NCBI RefSeq assembly: GCF_030813495.1
Contig: NZ_JAUSUI010000008.1
Span: 1 to 64,000, forward strand
Direction: 5' to 3'
DNA from: Ancylobacter polymorphus
GTDB lineage: Bacteria > Pseudomonadota > Alphaproteobacteria > Rhizobiales > Xanthobacteraceae
DNA length: 64,000 nucleotides
Shown: positions 52,958-61,091 of the stretch, piece after piece
Numbering within the stretch: position 1 is the stretch's first letter
How the letters are laid out: each line of letters opens with the position of its first letter
Program-made: the position numbers and the translations under genes
The notes under the pieces: model-generated
Databases searched by the model: none
Told to the model about the DNA's origin: nothing
The model's input: the letters and a program-made list of their open reading frames with translations, nothing else

Positions 52958-54577
52958 ATGAAGCTGGCGCCTTTCGTTTCTATCCTCGTCGGCGTGCTGG
53001 CCGGCGGCCTGCTCCTCGCCTCTCCGGCCGGGGCGCAGCCGCTCGACCGCGCCGCGCTGATCGCCAGAATGTGCGGCGAGGCCGCGGCGATGGGCGAGGC
53101 GGGCACCGCGCTCGCCGCGCTCGCCGCCAGCGGCGAAGAAGCTGAGCGCGCCTGGGCGGCGCCGCTGCCGCGCGCCGCCATCGACCGCACGCTCGCCTGC
53201 GACGAGGCCGGCGCCGTGCTCACGGAGGGCGGGCTTGATGCCCTCACCCGCGCGCCGCGCGCCGCGCAGGGTACGCCGCGCACGCCGCTGCTGAGCCTGA
53301 AGAACCGCCCGGTCTATGAACTCGCCGACGCCGCCTTCACGCTGCGCATGGCCCCAAGCGTCAGCCAGCGGGCGGCGGCGCTGAAGATACTGGAACGCCG
53401 CCCGGCGCTGATCCCGGCGGGCCTGCTGGAGGGGGCCGCGCAGGCCGAGACCGATGCGGGGCTGAAGGCGCAGATCGAAAACCTCGCCCAAAGCGCCGCG
53501 CTCAATGCCGCCGATCCCGCGCTGCGCCGCGCCGCCATCGCGCGCCTCACTGAGAACCCGAACCGCCGCACGCTGACCCAGCTCACCGGGCTGAAAAGCG
53601 ACGCCGCCTATGCCACCGACGCGGCGTTCCGCCAGGCGGTGGAGTCCGGCATCGCCAAAGTCGAGCGCGGCATCGCGCTGGGGGACGCGCTGGCGACGCT
53701 CTATAATGGCTTGAGCTTCGCTTCGATCCTGTTCATGGCCGCGATCGGCCTCGCCATCATCTTCGGGCTGATGGGAGTGATCAACCTCGCGCAGGGCGAG
53801 CTGATCATGATCGGCGCCTATGTCACCTGGCTGGTGCAGCAGGGGCTGCGCAGCCTCGCGCCCGGCCTGCTCGACTGGTATCTGGTGCTCGCCATCCCGT
53901 TCGCCTTCCTTGTCACCGCCGCCATCGGCATCGCGCTGGAAGCGAGCCTTCTGCGCCATCTCTACAAGCGCCCGCTGATGAGCCTGCTCGCCACCTGGGC
54001 GGTGAGCCTGTTCCTGATGAATCTGGTGCGCGTGCTGTTCGGCACGCAGAACCTGCAATTCGAGACGCCGTTCTATGTCACCGGCGGCGTGCCTGTGATC
54101 GGCGACTTCATTTTCACCTGGAACCGCATGTTCGCGATTGCCTTCGCCGTGGTGACGCTGGCGCTGACCTGGGCGGTGGTGCGCAAAACGCCGCTCGGCC
54201 TCAACATTCGCGCGGTGACGCAGAACCGCGACATGGCCGCCTGCATCGGCATTCCCACGCGGCGCGTCGACATGATGGCGTTCGGCCTCGGCTCCGGCCT
54301 TGCCGGGCTGGCCGGCCTCGCGCTGTCGCCGATCTATTCGGTGAACCCGCAAATGGGCCAGAACTTCATCATCGACGCCTTCATGGTGGTGGTGCTCGGC
54401 GGCGTCGGCACCATCGCCGGCACGGTGGTGGCCGCGCTCGGCATCGGCCAGATCAATGTGCTGATCGAGCCGCTGTGGGGCGCGGTGGCGGCGAAGGTGA
54501 TCGTGCTGTTGATGATCATCGGCTTCCTGCAATGGCGGCCGGAAGGGCTGTTCGCCGTGAAGGGGCGCCGCAAATGA
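52958..54577 (+). CDS. UrtB-type ABC permease
   Basis: Read from the ATG at 52958, the product is 539 aa. Residues 1-25 are a signal peptide. A 225-residue periplasmic Ala-rich helical domain follows, typical of UrtB. The LivH-like membrane domain (about 250-530) has FGLMGVINLAQGELIMIGAY and VLGGVGTIAGTVVAALGIG. It is one of two channel subunits for the urea/amide importer and overlaps the next gene (ATGA). Confidence 0.92.
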   Translation: MKLAPFVSILVGVLAGGLLLASPAGAQPLDRAALIARMCGEAAAMGEAGTALAALAASGEEAERAWAAPLPRAAIDRTLACDEAGAVLTEGGLDALTRAPRAAQGTPRTPLLSLKNRPVYELADAAFTLRMAPSVSQRAAALKILERRPALIPAGLLEGAAQAETDAGLKAQIENLAQSAALNAADPALRRAAIARLTENPNRRTLTQLTGLKSDAAYATDAAFRQAVESGIAKVERGIALGDALATLYNGLSFASILFMAAIGLAIIFGLMGVINLAQGELIMIGAYVTWLVQQGLRSLAPGLLDWYLVLAIPFAFLVTAAIGIALEASLLRHLYKRPLMSLLATWAVSLFLMNLVRVLFGTQNLQFETPFYVTGGVPVIGDFIFTWNRMFAIAFAVVTLALTWAVVRKTPLGLNIRAVTQNRDMAACIGIPTRRVDMMAFGLGSGLAGLAGLALSPIYSVNPQMGQNFIIDAFMVVVLGGVGTIAGTVVAALGIGQINVLIEPLWGAVAAKVIVLLMIIGFLQWRPEGLFAVKGRRK

Positions 54578-55668
54578 TGCCGCTGTCCAAGGACCGTCCC
54601 TTCCTCGCGCTGCTGCTTGCGCTGGTCGGCGTGGCGCTGGCGATGGGGCTGCTCGCCGGCACGCCCTTCGCGCTGTCGCGCTACCTCGCCAATGCCATCG
54701 GCCAGCTCGCCGCCTTCGCCGTGCTGGCGCTCGCGCTCGATCTCATCTGGGGCTATCTCGGCATCTTGTCGCTCGGCCATGGCCTGTTCTTCGCCGTTGG
54801 CGGCTATGTCATGGCCATGTATCTGCTCAAGCACTCCTTCGTGGTGACGGGGACGGTGCCGGACTTCCTGCAGTTCATGGGCTGGAAGGACTTCCCCTTC
54901 TACTGGGCAGGGTTCGAGTTCTTTCCCTATGCACTGTTCGTCGCCGTGGCGGTCACCGGGCTGATCGCCGGCATCTTCGGCTATGTCTCGTTCCGCTCGC
55001 GGGTGGGCGGGGTGTATTTCGCCATCATCACCCAGGCGCTGGTCTATGTCGCCATGCTGCTGATGTTCCGCAACGACACCGGCTTTGGCGGCAATAATGG
55101 CATGACCGGCTTTGCCGTGCTGTTTGGCTGGCCGATGGGCACGAGCGGCATGATCACCGCGCTCGCCATCGCCTCGCTCCTGGTGCTGGCCGGCGTGCTG
55201 GTGGGCTGCCGCCTTCTCGTCGGCAGCCGCTTCGGCGCGCTGATGCTGGCGACGCGCGACGACGAAACCCGCCTGCGCACGCTGGGCTATGAGACGCTGC
55301 GGCTCAAGCTCGGCGTGTGGTGCCTGTCGGCGCTGATCGCCATGTGTGCGGGCATGCTCTATGTGCCGCAGGTCGGCATCATCAATCCGCGCGTGCTCTC
55401 GCCGGAACTGTCGCTGGAGATCGCGGTCTGGGTGGCGATCGGCGGGCGCGGCCATCTCGCCGGCGCGGTGATCGGCGCGCTGCTGGTCAATGCGGTGAAG
55501 TTCTGGCTGTCCTTCGCCGCGCCGGACATCTGGCCGTTCATCCTCTCCGGGCTCATCGTGCTCGTCGTGCTGGTCTTCCCCAACGGCTTGATGGACCTGG
55601 CGACATTCAAACTCGTCCGCCCCATGGGGCCGCGGCGCGCGGCGGCCGCGCTGGAGGAGGGGCGCTGA
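54574..55668 (+). CDS. UrtC-type ABC permease
   Basis: The 364-aa product starts in the preceding stop codon. It is a LivM/UrtC membrane protein with about ten segments and motifs LDLIWGYLGILSLGHGLFF, FRNDTGFGGNNGMTGF, and IAVWVAIGGRGHLAGAVIGA. UrtC proteins carry the long periplasmic loop around FLQFMGWKDFPFYW seen here. Its last base is shared with the ATG of the ATPase gene. Confidence 0.93.
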   Translation: MMPLSKDRPFLALLLALVGVALAMGLLAGTPFALSRYLANAIGQLAAFAVLALALDLIWGYLGILSLGHGLFFAVGGYVMAMYLLKHSFVVTGTVPDFLQFMGWKDFPFYWAGFEFFPYALFVAVAVTGLIAGIFGYVSFRSRVGGVYFAIITQALVYVAMLLMFRNDTGFGGNNGMTGFAVLFGWPMGTSGMITALAIASLLVLAGVLVGCRLLVGSRFGALMLATRDDETRLRTLGYETLRLKLGVWCLSALIAMCAGMLYVPQVGIINPRVLSPELSLEIAVWVAIGGRGHLAGAVIGALLVNAVKFWLSFAAPDIWPFILSGLIVLVVLVFPNGLMDLATFKLVRPMGPRRAAAALEEGR

Positions 55669-56396
55669 TGGCGGTCACCGCTCTCCTCGTCGACGGGCTT
55701 ACCGTGCGCTTCGGCAGTTTCCGCGCCATCGACGCGCTGTCGCTCGCCATTGATTATGGCGAGGTGCGCGCGGTGATCGGCCCCAATGGCGCGGGCAAGA
55801 CCACGCTGCTCGATGTCATCTCCGGCATCACCCGGCCGAAGGAGGGGCGGGTGCTGTTCGACGGCGCGTTCGACCTGACGCAGGCCAGCGACTCCGCCAT
55901 CGCCCGCGCCGGCATCCGCCGCAAGTTCCAGAAGCCCAGCGTGTTCGAGGGGCTGAGCGTGCGCCAGCACATCGCCATCGGCGCCGATGCCGGCTTCCGC
56001 CGCGCCCTCGACGCGCCGGCGCTGGAGGACCGCGTGAGCGAGGTGCTGGAAACGGTCGGCCTCGCCGGTCACGCCACCCATCTCGCCGGTGAGCTCAGCC
56101 ATGGCCAGAAGCAATGGCTGGAAATCGGCATGGTGCTGGCCTCCGACCCCAAGGTGCTGATGCTGGACGAGCCGGTCGCCGGCCTCACCGATGAGGAGAC
56201 CGAGCGCACGGCGCAGCTGGTGCGACGGCTCAACCGGCCGGACCGCGCCATTATCGTGGTCGAGCACGACATGGATTTCGTCGAGCGCATCGCCGACCGC
56301 GTCACCGTGCTGCATGAGGGCCGCACCTTGTTCGAAGGGCCGATGGACAAGGTCCGCGCCGATGCCGGCGTCATCGAGGTCTATCTGGGGCGCTGA
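55668..56396 (+). CDS. UrtD-type ABC ATPase
   Basis: The 242-aa ATPase has Walker A GPNGAGKTT, the LivG-type insertion IRRKFQKPSVFEGLSVRQH, signature LSHGQKQWLEIGM, Walker B VLMLDEPVAGL and switch His in VVEHDM. The LSHGQKQWLEIGM wording is a UrtD hallmark. It pairs with the UrtE-type protein two bases downstream. Confidence 0.94.
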   Translation: MAVTALLVDGLTVRFGSFRAIDALSLAIDYGEVRAVIGPNGAGKTTLLDVISGITRPKEGRVLFDGAFDLTQASDSAIARAGIRRKFQKPSVFEGLSVRQHIAIGADAGFRRALDAPALEDRVSEVLETVGLAGHATHLAGELSHGQKQWLEIGMVLASDPKVLMLDEPVAGLTDEETERTAQLVRRLNRPDRAIIVVEHDMDFVERIADRVTVLHEGRTLFEGPMDKVRADAGVIEVYLGR

Positions 56397-56398
56397 GC

Positions 56399-57091
56399 AT
56401 GCAGTTCCGTATCGAGGCACTCGACCAGCATTATGGCTCCTCGCAGGTGCTGCGCCAGGTGGGGCTGGAGATCGCGCCGGGCGAGTGCCTGGCGGTGCTC
56501 GGCCGCAACGGCGCCGGCAAGACCACGCTGCTTAAATGCGTGATGGGGCTGATCGCGCCGAGCGCGGGTCGGGTACTGCTGGACGGCGCCGACATCACCG
56601 GATGGTCGCCCAACCGCCGCTCCCGCGCCGGCATCGCCTATGTGCCGCAGGGCCGCGAAATCTTCTCGGAACTGACGGTGGGCGAGAACATCGAGGCCGC
56701 CGCCCGCGCCCATGGCACCTATGGCACGGCGGCGATGGAGGAGGCGGTGAGCCTGTTCCCGGTGCTGGCCGAGATGTGGAAGCGCCCCGGCGGCGCGCTG
56801 TCGGGCGGGCAGCAGCAGCAGCTCGCCATTGCCCGCGCCCTCGTCACACGCCCGCGCCTTTTGATCCTCGACGAGCCGACCGAGGGCATCCAGCCCAATA
56901 TCGTCGCCGCCATCGGCGAGGTGCTGCGCGCGCTGAAAGGCCGGCTCTCCATCCTGCTGGTCGAGCAATATCTCGACTTCGCCATCGAGACCGCCGACGC
57001 TTTCCTCATCCTCTCGCGCGGGGCCGTGGTGGAGAGCGGCCGCGCCGAGGCGATGAGCCGCGCCCATCTCACCCGTTTCATCGCCGTCTGA
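56399..57091 (+). CDS. UrtE-type ABC ATPase
   Basis: The 230-aa LivF/UrtE ATPase shows the N-terminal YGSSQVLRQVGLEI, Walker A GRNGAGKTT, YVPQGREIFSELTVGENI, signature LSGGQQQQLAIARAL and Walker B LLILDEPTEGIQPNI. EGIQPNI is typical of UrtE rather than LivF. It completes the five-component importer. Confidence 0.94.
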   Translation: MQFRIEALDQHYGSSQVLRQVGLEIAPGECLAVLGRNGAGKTTLLKCVMGLIAPSAGRVLLDGADITGWSPNRRSRAGIAYVPQGREIFSELTVGENIEAAARAHGTYGTAAMEEAVSLFPVLAEMWKRPGGALSGGQQQQLAIARALVTRPRLLILDEPTEGIQPNIVAAIGEVLRALKGRLSILLVEQYLDFAIETADAFLILSRGAVVESGRAEAMSRAHLTRFIAV

Positions 57092-57123
57092 CACGCGCTC
57101 GCGCATCGCATCAGGAGTTCCCC

Positions 57124-58059
57124 ATGTCGCGCCGCTTTGAAATCCCGGCCACGCCGGAAAACATGGTCTGGGGCTATCTCGACAGCCAGACCCCGCCCGT
57201 GCTCGAAATCGCCTCGGGGGATGTGGTCACGCTGCATTCCTTCCCCGCCGGCGGCAAGGAGACTCTGCCCGAGACCCTGCCGGTTCCCGAGGATTACCGG
57301 CTGGCGCTCGACACGCTGCCGCAGGGGCCGGGGCCGCATTTCATCACCGGCCCGATCTATGTGAAGGACGCCAAGCCCGGCGACGCGCTGCAGGTCGACA
57401 TTCTCGACGTGAAGGTGCGCCAGGACTGGGGCTTCGTCTCCATCCTGCCGCTGCTCGGCACGTTGCCGGACGAGTTCACCGATTACGAGACCATCCACCC
57501 CGTGGTCGACCACGCCAAGAATGTCTGCATCATGCCCTGGGGCACCGAGATTCCGCTCGATCCCTTCTTCGGCATCATCGCCACCGCGCCGCCGCCGGCC
57601 TGGGGCCGCTGCGGCTCGCCGGTGCCGCGCGCCTTTGGCGGCAATATGGACAATAAGGAGCTGCGCGCCGGCACCACGCTGTATCTGCCTGTTTTCAACG
57701 AGGGCGCGCTGTTCTTCGCCGGCGACGGCCACGGCGTGCAGGGCGATGGCGAAGTGTGCATCACGGCGCTGGAAACCGGCGTCACCGGCACGTTCCGCCT
57801 TACCGTGCGCAAGGACATGGCGCTCGACTGGCCCTTCGCCGAGAGCGCGACGCATCTGATGTCGATCGGTCTCGACGAGGATCTCGACGACGCCGCCAGG
57901 CAGGCGACGCGCGAGATGGTCAAGCATGTGTGCGAGCGCACCAATCTCTCGCGCAACCAGGCCTATATGCTGTGCTCGCTCGCCGGAAATCTGCGGGTGA
58001 CGCAGATGGTGGACGGCAATAAGGGCGTGCACATGCTGCTGCGCAAATCGCTGCTGTGA
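57124..58059 (+). CDS. formamidase/acetamidase family amidohydrolase
   Basis: The 311-aa enzyme starts after AGGAG. It matches FmdA-type amidases: TLHSFPAGGKETLPE, ITGPIYVKDAKPGDALQVDI, PFFGIIATAPP, GGNMDNKEL and FAGDGHGVQGDGEVCITALE. It would release ammonia from the amide imported by the four transporter genes before it. It differs clearly from the paralogue at 46759, so the two may serve different amides. Confidence 0.93.
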   Translation: MSRRFEIPATPENMVWGYLDSQTPPVLEIASGDVVTLHSFPAGGKETLPETLPVPEDYRLALDTLPQGPGPHFITGPIYVKDAKPGDALQVDILDVKVRQDWGFVSILPLLGTLPDEFTDYETIHPVVDHAKNVCIMPWGTEIPLDPFFGIIATAPPPAWGRCGSPVPRAFGGNMDNKELRAGTTLYLPVFNEGALFFAGDGHGVQGDGEVCITALETGVTGTFRLTVRKDMALDWPFAESATHLMSIGLDEDLDDAARQATREMVKHVCERTNLSRNQAYMLCSLAGNLRVTQMVDGNKGVHMLLRKSLL

Positions 58060-58078
58060 CGCCGCGCCGGCGTTGAAA

Positions 58079-58104
58079 GGAAGCCGCCCGTGCGGGCGGC
58101 TTCC
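58079..58104. terminator. terminator between amide operon and chemotaxis cluster
   Basis: GGAAGCCGCC (58079-58088) pairs with GGCGGCTTCC (58095-58104) around a 6-nt loop. It lies 20 bp after the amidase stop and also faces the 3' end of the leftward cheR. Confidence 0.7.
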
Positions 58105-58206
58105 GTCTGGGCGGCTTCCTTGGGGGGCTTGCCTGTCTTTTCCCGTCCGGGCGCGCCTCGTCCTTCCCCGGCGGGGCCGGGGCCGCCGCGACGGCCGGAA
58201 GCCGTA

Positions 58207-59019
58207 TCAGTTCTTGCGGATGTAGAAGCCGTGCTGGCTGCCGGGCACCAGCTCGGTGGACAGGCCCAGCACGCTCTCGGCGCCGCCGAGCACGAGATAG
58301 GCGTCCGGCGCCATGACGCTGGCGATGCGGCTGAGCACGTCGCTTTTCGTCGGCGCGTCGAAATAGATCAGCACGTTGCGGCAGAACACGATGTCGAACT
58401 GCCCAAGATGGCCGAAGGGCTGCAGCAGGTTCAGCCGGGAGAAGCGGACCATGGAGCGTATGTCGGCATTGATCCGCCACATGTCGCCCTCCTGGTTGAA
58501 GCACTTCAGCAGATACTGCACCGGCAGGCCGCGCTGCACCTCGAACTGGGTGTAGAGACCCTCCTTCGCCCGGTCGATCACCTCGCCCGAGAGATCGGTG
58601 GCGATGATCTCCACCCGCCTTCCGCCGAGCAGCCGCTCATTGTCGCGCAGCAGCATGGCGATGGAATAGGGCTCCTGCCCGGTCGAGGCGGCGGCGCACC
58701 AGATGCGCAGCGGCTGGCCCGGCGGACGGCGCGAGACGATGCCCGGCAGGATCAGCGAGGCGAGCTGTTCGAAGGGCCGCTTGTCGCGGAAGAACAGCGA
58801 CTCGTTCGTCGTCATCGCCTCGGTCACCGCCTCGGCGAGCGGGGAGGTGCCGCGCTCTCGCAGGGCGGCGACAAGCTGCGCCACATTGGGGATCGCGGCC
58901 TTCCGCATGACCGGATCGAGCCTTGTCTCCAAAAGGTAATGCTTGTCGTCGGTGAGGGCGAGGCCGGATTTTTCCTTGAGGAAGCGCCGGAGGAACTCGA
59001 ATTCGGCTGGCGCGATCAT
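58207..59019 (-). CDS. cheR: chemotaxis protein methyltransferase CheR
   Basis: The 270-aa protein has full CheR length. The N-terminal helical domain (FEFLRRFLKEKSGL) is followed by the SAM-binding domain with TTNESLFFRD, RIWCAAASTGQEPYSIAM, ATDLSGEVIDRAKEGLY and DIVFCRNVLIYFD. It methylates glutamates of chemoreceptors with SAM. It is the last gene of the leftward cluster and overlaps the cheB stop (ATGA). Confidence 0.97.
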   Translation of the reverse strand: MIAPAEFEFLRRFLKEKSGLALTDDKHYLLETRLDPVMRKAAIPNVAQLVAALRERGTSPLAEAVTEAMTTNESLFFRDKRPFEQLASLILPGIVSRRPPGQPLRIWCAAASTGQEPYSIAMLLRDNERLLGGRRVEIIATDLSGEVIDRAKEGLYTQFEVQRGLPVQYLLKCFNQEGDMWRINADIRSMVRFSRLNLLQPFGHLGQFDIVFCRNVLIYFDAPTKSDVLSRIASVMAPDAYLVLGGAESVLGLSTELVPGSQHGFYIRKN

Positions 59020-60215
59020 TCACGGCCTCCCGTGAGTAGCCGGTTAACCCGGGGGCCGATCTCCACCATGGGCAGGATGCCGGCGCAGGCGCCGATCGCC
59101 GCCGTGGCGCCGGGCATGCCCCAGACCACGCTGCTTTCTTCGTCCTGGGCGATGACGCTGCCACCGAAATCGGCGATCTTCAGCGCGCCGCGCGCGCCGT
59201 CGCTGCCCATGCCGGTGAGCACCACGGCAAGGGCGGCGGCGCCATAGATGCCGGCGACCGATTCGAACATCGGGTCGACGGCGGGCTTGCAGAAGTTCAC
59301 CGGCGCGCTGTCCATGAGGCGGATCCGGCTCACGCCGCCGCTCTGCACCACATCCATGTGCAGGCCACCCGGCGCGACATAGATCTGGCCGGCGACGAGG
59401 TCTTCCCCGTCGCGTCCTTCGGCGCAGCGCCGGCCCGAGGCGCGTGCGATGTGCTCGGCAAGGATGGCGGTGAAGGTGGGCGGCATGTGCTGCACCACCA
59501 GCACCGGCACGCGGCCGATGGTGGGACCGATATCGGCGAACAGTTTGGTGAGCGCTTGCGGCCCACCCGTGGAGCTGCCGATGGCAAGGAGGCCCGGCGG
59601 CATGCGGGAATAGGCGCGCAGCTTGCCATCGGTACGGCCGAGGCCGGGAATCTTCGGCGGGGCGGCGGCCGGGGCCGTCGCGGGCGTGCCGGCAGCGGGC
59701 GCACCGGCCGTGGTCGAGCCGACCGGCGGGCGCGGCATGGAGCGGCGGCGCACGCGCTGGCCGAGGCTGCGGGCCTTGGCCAGAAGCTCGGCGCGGAATT
59801 CTTCCGCCGCCACCGGGCCGCGCGCGCTGTCGGGCTTGGGCAGGTAGTCCGCCGCGCCGAGGGTGAGCGCGCGCAGGCTGACCTCCGCGCCGCGGCGGCT
59901 CAGCGCCGAGGCGACCAGCACCGCGGTGTTGGCCTTGCGCTCAAGGATGAGCGGCAGGGCGGTGAGGCCGTCCATGTCGGGCATTTCGAGATCGAGGATG
60001 ACCACGTCCGGCTGCGAGCTCTGGACATCGTCGGCGGCGCGGCGGCCATTGGGATGGGTGCCGACCACGGTGAACTCGCCGGATTCGCCGAGCCACTTGC
60101 TCAGAATGCCGCGCATGAACACCGAATCGTCGACGATCATCACCTTGATCGGCGGACCGGATGGCTGCGCCTGCGGCGGCGCGGCGGGCGTGCCAGGGGG
60201 ACGTGCGAGCGTCAT
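59016..60215 (-). CDS. cheB: chemotaxis methylesterase/deamidase CheB
   Basis: The 399-aa protein has a receiver domain (residues about 22-140: VMIVDDSVFM, phospho-acceptor Asp in VVILDLEMPDMDG). An Ala/Pro-rich linker (about 165-205) and the methylesterase domain follow, with catalytic Ser in AIGSSTGGPQAL, His in VVQHMPPTF and Asp in GMGSDGARG. It removes methyl groups from receptors when phosphorylated by CheA. Start overlaps the cheY stop. Confidence 0.97.
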   Translation of the reverse strand: MTLARPPGTPAAPPQAQPSGPPIKVMIVDDSVFMRGILSKWLGESGEFTVVGTHPNGRRAADDVQSSQPDVVILDLEMPDMDGLTALPLILERKANTAVLVASALSRRGAEVSLRALTLGAADYLPKPDSARGPVAAEEFRAELLAKARSLGQRVRRRSMPRPPVGSTTAGAPAAGTPATAPAAAPPKIPGLGRTDGKLRAYSRMPPGLLAIGSSTGGPQALTKLFADIGPTIGRVPVLVVQHMPPTFTAILAEHIARASGRRCAEGRDGEDLVAGQIYVAPGGLHMDVVQSGGVSRIRLMDSAPVNFCKPAVDPMFESVAGIYGAAALAVVLTGMGSDGARGALKIADFGGSVIAQDEESSVVWGMPGATAAIGACAGILPMVEIGPRVNRLLTGGRE

Positions 60216-60592
60216 GTGGGCTCTTCCTCCAGCAGACCGACCTCGACAAGCTTCTCCCGCAGGATGTCCGCGTCGAACGGCTTCATGATGTACTCGTCCG
60301 CGCCGGCCGAGAGGGCCGAAGCGATGTGGGAGGCATCGTTATTGGTGCTGCAGAACACCACACGCGGCGCGGTGCCGCCGGCCTCGCTGCGCAGCTGCTC
60401 CAGGAATTCGACGCCGGTGAGCTCCGGCATGTTCCAGTCGAGCAGGATGCCGTCCGGCATCTGCCGGCGGCAGCGCACGAGCGCCACGGCGCCGTTCTCG
60501 GCCTCATCGACCTCGAACGACCATTCTTCCAGCATTCGCCGCGCGACCTTGCGCACCACACTGGAGTCGTCAACGACAAGAAACGTCTTCAT
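60212..60592 (-). CDS. cheY: CheY-type response regulator
   Basis: Read from the ATG at 60592, the protein is a single 126-aa receiver domain: FLVVDDSSVVRKVARRML, phospho-acceptor Asp in GILLDWNMPELTG, Thr/Ser in VVFCSTNN and Lys in YIMKPFD. It carries the phosphoryl signal to the motor. The frame is open further upstream into cheW, but that part is not CheY. Confidence 0.95.
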   Translation of the reverse strand: MKTFLVVDDSSVVRKVARRMLEEWSFEVDEAENGAVALVRCRRQMPDGILLDWNMPELTGVEFLEQLRSEAGGTAPRVVFCSTNNDASHIASALSAGADEYIMKPFDADILREKLVEVGLLEEEPT

Positions 60593-60617
60593 CGGCTTCG
60601 TTCCCGGCTCCGCCCCC

Positions 60618-61091
60618 TCATGCCGCGCTGCGCACGCCACCGACGGTGGCGAGCACACGCTCGACATCGAGCACCACGAGCAGTTCCGTCTCCAGGCGAT
60701 GCACGCCCTCGGCGAACTGCGTCCACTCTTCCTCAAGATTGGGCGGGTTGCTCTCATAGGTGCTGGGGTCGAGCAGCAGCACGTCCCCGACCCCGTCGAT
60801 GAGCAGGGCGAACGCCTCGCCCGTGCGCTCGATGCCCACCGCCATGCGGGCGAGGGTGCCGTCCGACAGGCCGAGCAGGCGGCGCATGTCGATCATGGTG
60901 ACGATGCGGCCGCGCAGGTTCAGCACCCCGTCGATCTCGCGCGAGGCGAGCGGTACCGGAGTGATGCGGTCGGGGACGAACACCTCGTTCACCGACGAGA
61001 TCGGCAGGCCGAAGAGCTGTCCGCCGACGCGGACCGTCACATATTGATGGGCGTCGCTGCGCCCTTCCACATTGGCAGCTGCCGTGCTCAT
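60618..61091 (-). CDS. cheW: chemotaxis coupling protein CheW
   Basis: The 157-aa protein is a single CheW SH3-like domain: YVTVRVGGQLFGLPISSVNE, INxRG-type VLNLRGRIVTMIDMR, and ALLIDGVGDVLLLD. It links receptors to CheA. The start overlaps the cheA stop by four bases. Confidence 0.96.
   Translation of the reverse strand: MSTAAANVEGRSDAHQYVTVRVGGQLFGLPISSVNEVFVPDRITPVPLASREIDGVLNLRGRIVTMIDMRRLLGLSDGTLARMAVGIERTGEAFALLIDGVGDVLLLDPSTYESNPPNLEEEWTQFAEGVHRLETELLVVLDVERVLATVGGVRSAA

Noticed and set aside
51449-54532. Leftward frame of over 1000 codons
   Set aside because: Antisense to the Urt-type binding protein and permease; His/Asp/Arg-rich shadow without motifs.
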